In this document: piece by piece, positions 5,846 to 7,632 of the stretch
Layout: each line of letters opens with the position of its first letter
How positions within the stretch are numbered: position 1 is the first letter of the stretch
Assembly (NCBI GenBank): GCA_028687395.1
Contig: JAQUAE010000073.1
Coordinates: 1-7,632, forward strand
Length of the DNA stretch: 7,632 bases
Direction of reading: 5' to 3'
From: Anaerolineales bacterium
Lineage (GTDB): Bacteria; Chloroflexota; Anaerolineae; Anaerolineales; UBA4823
Notes under the pieces: generated by a model
What the model was told of the DNA's origin: nothing
The model's input: only the letters and a program-made list of their open reading frames with translations
Database searches by the model: none
Translations under genes and position numbers: made by a program

Positions 5846-6307
5846 ATGTCGTTCATCTCGAATCCCCAAGAGCGGGGGCGCTTCTTGCGCTTTGCCGTGG
5901 TGGGCGCCATCGGCGCGGTGATCGATTTCGGCGCCTTTAACTTACTAGTCAGCTTTGCGCACCTCGATCCCATCCTGGCAAGCATAGCCTCTTTCACCGC
6001 TGCAGTGGTCAGTAACTTCATCTGGAACCGCTACTGGACTTACCCGGATTCGCGCTCCAAGCCGGTTGCCAGGCAACTGGTTGAGTTCGCCGTCATCAGC
6101 GTGCTGGGTTTGGCCATTCGCACGCCGCTCTTCGCCGTGCTGGAGAAACCCCTGCCGCGACTCTTCACCGCACTGCCCCTGCCGGCCGGACTGCCCGTGG
6201 ATGCCCAATTCCTGGGGCACAATACCGCCCTGGCGATTACCGTCGTGGTAGTCATGTTCTGGAATTTCTTTGTCAACCGCTATTGGACGTATGGGGATGT
6301 CAAATAA
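5846..6307 (+). CDS. GtrA-family four-helix membrane protein
   Basis: This 153-residue polytopic membrane protein belongs to the GtrA family, thought to help move polyprenyl-linked sugars across the membrane for glycosylation of surface polymers. Four hydrophobic segments are visible at about 14-38, 42-62, 79-99 and 126-147. The family start RFLRFAVVGAIGAVIDF is clear. The motif NFxxNRYWTY occurs twice, at 57-66 (after TM2) and 140-149 (after TM4), so the protein is an obvious internal duplication of a two-helix hairpin. The start at 5846 is preceded by G-runs (5835-5838 and 5841-5845) that can serve as a ribosome binding site. Only four bases separate it from the UXS-like gene, so the two are almost certainly cotranscribed and may act on the same sugar pathway. 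The substrate is unknown. Confidence 0.9.
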   Translation: MSFISNPQERGRFLRFAVVGAIGAVIDFGAFNLLVSFAHLDPILASIASFTAAVVSNFIWNRYWTYPDSRSKPVARQLVEFAVISVLGLAIRTPLFAVLEKPLPRLFTALPLPAGLPVDAQFLGHNTALAITVVVVMFWNFFVNRYWTYGDVK

Positions 6308-6345
6308 GCGCGGCTGAAAGCTCGCGCTCGATCTTCGGATTTCCT
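6308..6345 (+). terminator. Possible terminator of the envelope gene cluster
   Basis: Directly after the gtrA stop, 6308-6315 pairs with 6319-6327 (eight base pairs, one bulged T at 6322, GAA loop). A short C(TTCG)G hairpin follows at about 6330-6341, then TTTCCTC. There is no long T-run, so termination efficiency is doubtful, but the position fits the end of the operon. Confidence 0.35.
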
Positions 6346-6375
6346 CTCCCAGGTCAAGTTAAAATCGCTTGCGGT

Positions 6376-6381
6376 TATAAT
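6376..6381 (+). promoter_or_regulatory. Consensus -10 box upstream of the 6466 gene
   Basis: TATAAT, a perfect -10 hexamer, sits in an AT-rich block (6375-6394). No convincing -35 lies 16-18 bases upstream (the bases there are around GGTCAAGT). Transcription would start near 6388, only a few bases before the inverted repeat at 6391, so the RNA would begin with that hairpin. The leader would be about 78 bases. Confidence 0.45.
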
Positions 6382-6390
6382 ATTATTGTA

Positions 6391-6443
6391 ATTAGAAGTT
6401 ACGCAGTTGAGCGTGATCCTCCCCCAACTGCGTAAGTTCTAAT
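6391..6443. repeat. 53-base near-perfect inverted repeat in the 6466 gene leader
   Basis: The 19-base arms 6391-6409 and 6425-6443 pair at 18 of 19 positions; the single mismatch is G6398 against G6436. The loop is 15 bases (6410-6424) and holds a CCTCCCC run, which is complementary to purine-rich ribosome binding sites. The arm core is TTACGCAGTTG. No T-run follows, so it is not a plain intrinsic terminator. It could be a dispersed palindromic (REP/MITE-like) element, a leftover of transposon ends, a 5' RNA hairpin or a protein-binding site. Confidence 0.8.
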
Positions 6444-6465
6444 AATACTAAGAGATGAGACCAGC

Positions 6466-6834
6466 ATGCGTAAATTAATTGCTGTATTCACGACCAGCGG
6501 CGACGTGGGCGCCTTCCTTGCCTATCCTTATCTCTACAGCCGGCAGGGCGAGTGGATCGGTTGGATCACGCCTGGGCGCCGGGTTTACTCCGTTCACGGG
6601 CACTACGTCGGCTTCCTGACCGACGAGCCGCGCATCCTGCGCAAGCAATCCTCTGGCTACCTGAAGCCCTTGCGCACTCCTCCCGCCAGGCCAGAGCCCA
6701 TCACACCGCCCCCCAACGTGCCCCTGCCGCCGATGATGCCGGAAGCGCCCATCGGCACCTTCGACGTCCTGGATGATCGGCCGGACATGCTGCCCTCGGT
6801 GGATTTTGGCGATCTGCGCGAGGACATGGATTGA
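6466..6834 (+). CDS. Hypothetical protein with tandem aromatic-Gly repeat and Pro-rich tail
   Basis: I do not recognise a characterised family for these 122 residues. The first 60 are beta-rich and contain a tandem repeat: LYSRQGEWIGWIT (23-35) and VYSVHGHYVGFLT (40-52), identical or similar at 10 of 13 positions with a period of 17, followed by PRILRK. Such strands resemble small beta-flower or WG-type repeats. Residues 70-93 are proline-rich (PPARPEPITPPPNVPLPPMM) and the end is acidic (about 99-122, DVLDDRPDMLPSVDFGDLRED), which suggests a flexible linker with an acidic docking tail. No signal peptide or membrane segment is present. The ribosome binding site is weak (GAG at 6457-6459). The stop codon shares its A with the ATG of the AAA+ gene, so translation is coupled and an accessory or adaptor role for the ATPase is the natural guess. 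Confidence 0.82.
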   Translation: MRKLIAVFTTSGDVGAFLAYPYLYSRQGEWIGWITPGRRVYSVHGHYVGFLTDEPRILRKQSSGYLKPLRTPPARPEPITPPPNVPLPPMMPEAPIGTFDVLDDRPDMLPSVDFGDLREDMD

Positions 6835-7632
6835 TGGTGGAAGAGACCGGCCGACCCTTTGAACCCCCTGTGCAGGATTCGCCTGAAAGCGAGGCGAACG
6901 TTACGCAAGTGCGCTCGCTCAAGGAGTTGATCGATCGCGTCACCGGCAGAGACCTGCCGCTGCCCCCGCCGGAGGAAAGCCCGGGCGTGATGGAGGCGCT
7001 GCCTTTCCCCTTCCTGGGGCTCGTCGGCCAGAAGGAGATGAAGATCGCCCTGATCCTGGCGTTGGTCAACCCGGGCGTTGGCGGTGTCTTGCTGATTGGC
7101 CCGCGCGGTACCGGCAAGACCACTGCGGTGCGCGGCCTGGTGGACCTGCTCCCTGAAATCCCGCGCAGCTTGTGTTACTACGGCTGCATGCCCGAGGACG
7201 TGGAATTCGGCGGAATCGACGCGGTGTGCCCCAATTGCGCCCGCAAGTACGCTCAGGGCGAGCCGCTGGCCGCCATGGACCGCATTCACCTGATCGAGCT
7301 GCCCCTCAACGCCCGCCTGGAGGATGTCGTCGGCGGGATCGACGAAAGGGCCATACTGAACCAGCGCATGCGTCTGCGCCGCGGCATCCTCGCTCAGGCA
7401 GATCGTAACCTGCTCTACGTGGACGAAGTCAATCTGCTGGCCGACGACATCGTCGATGCCTTGCTGGATGCGGCGGCTCAGGGCAGTTACACGGTCAGGC
7501 GAGGTCCGGTCAGCGCTACTTACGCCTCGCGCTTCCTGCTCATCGGTTCGATGAATCCCGAGGAGGGGCAACTTCGTCCTCAGATTCAAGATCGCTTTGG
7601 CTTGCGCGTGATCGTAAAAGGCCTGGTCGATG
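6834..7632 (+). CDS. Magnesium-chelatase subunit I (BchI/ChlI)-like AAA+ ATPase, 3' end missing
   Basis: 266 codons are present and the gene runs off the right edge. After a variable, acidic/proline-containing N-terminus (1-55), residues 57-70 begin the AAA+ core (FPFLGLVGQKEMK). Walker A is GPRGTGKTT (89-97), Walker B LLYVDEVNLL (193-202), the family strand LPLNARLEDVVGG lies at 156-168, sensor 1 is GSMNPEEG (238-245), and the arginine-finger region is LRPQIQDRFGL (247-257). These are hallmarks of BchI/ChlI, which powers metal insertion into tetrapyrroles together with a BchD/VWA subunit. A C118/C132/C135 cluster (YGCMP...VCPNC) lies between Walker A and B. Nonphototrophs also carry such ATPases with VWA partners of unclear function, so chlorophyll synthesis is not implied. 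The ATG overlaps the previous stop (TGATG) with GAGGA at 6820-6824 upstream. The missing part should hold the helical lid and sensor 2, perhaps fused to or followed by a VWA domain. Confidence 0.92.
   Translation, partial: MVEETGRPFEPPVQDSPESEANVTQVRSLKELIDRVTGRDLPLPPPEESPGVMEALPFPFLGLVGQKEMKIALILALVNPGVGGVLLIGPRGTGKTTAVRGLVDLLPEIPRSLCYYGCMPEDVEFGGIDAVCPNCARKYAQGEPLAAMDRIHLIELPLNARLEDVVGGIDERAILNQRMRLRRGILAQADRNLLYVDEVNLLADDIVDALLDAAAQGSYTVRRGPVSATYASRFLLIGSMNPEEGQLRPQIQDRFGLRVIVKGLVD

Noticed and set aside
6391..6443. The inverted repeat as an intrinsic terminator of gtrA
   Set aside because: It lacks a T-run, is 84 bases past the stop, and lies downstream of a consensus -10 box, so a leader or mobile-repeat explanation fits better.
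6657..7589. 310-codon minus-strand open frame opposite the small repeat protein and the AAA+ gene
   Set aside because: The plus strand carries Walker A, Walker B and sensor motifs in the correct order, so the minus frame is a shadow.

Overview
The window is a GC-rich, gene-dense piece of bacterial chromosome. I think the host is a member of the Chloroflexota, probably Anaerolineae-like. That is an inference from the mix of genes (scpB followed by an RsuA/RluB pseudouridine synthase, lipoproteins with DUF348/G5-like and propeller parts, a UDP-glucuronate-decarboxylase-like SDR, a BchI-like AAA+ ATPase) and from remembered protein similarity. There is no rRNA or marker gene to prove it. I recognised no tRNA, rRNA, CRISPR array or intact transposase gene.

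Left part (1-1091): an accessory-looking patch. A PIN-domain gene of the DUF3368 type starts at 69 on the minus strand and runs off the left edge. Between it and the next gene lies a plus-strand zinc-ribbon remnant without a start codon (about 99-179), and no antitoxin gene is apparent. Next comes a minus-strand gene (253-939) for a 228-residue protein with a C2HC zinc knuckle, a pRiA4b ORF-3-like middle and a cysteine/histidine-rich C-terminus. It has a near-ideal ribosome binding site and its own putative promoter.

Middle left (1092-2570, minus strand): scpB and rluB form a two-gene operon. The usual partner scpA is not next to scpB. Upstream of scpB is a divergent lipoprotein gene, and the two putative promoters almost touch around 2575-2627.

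Middle right (2621-6307, plus strand): four genes probably concerned with the cell surface. They are a small lipoprotein; a 542-residue lipoprotein with DUF348/G5-like N-terminal parts and a probable beta-propeller; a UDP-glucuronate decarboxylase-type sugar-nucleotide enzyme; and a GtrA-family membrane protein. The last three are tightly spaced (14 and 4 bases), which suggests that nucleotide-sugar synthesis, polyprenyl-linked sugar movement and an exported sensor or scaffold are made together.

Right part (6308-7632): an AT-rich intergenic stretch carries a consensus TATAAT and, starting 9 bases after it, a 53-base near-perfect inverted repeat. Downstream is a small unrecognised protein with a tandem aromatic/glycine repeat and a proline-rich tail. 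Its stop codon overlaps the start of a magnesium-chelatase subunit I (BchI/ChlI)-like AAA+ ATPase that continues past the right edge. This coupled pair, with the palindrome in its leader, is the part most likely to be a little-described system.
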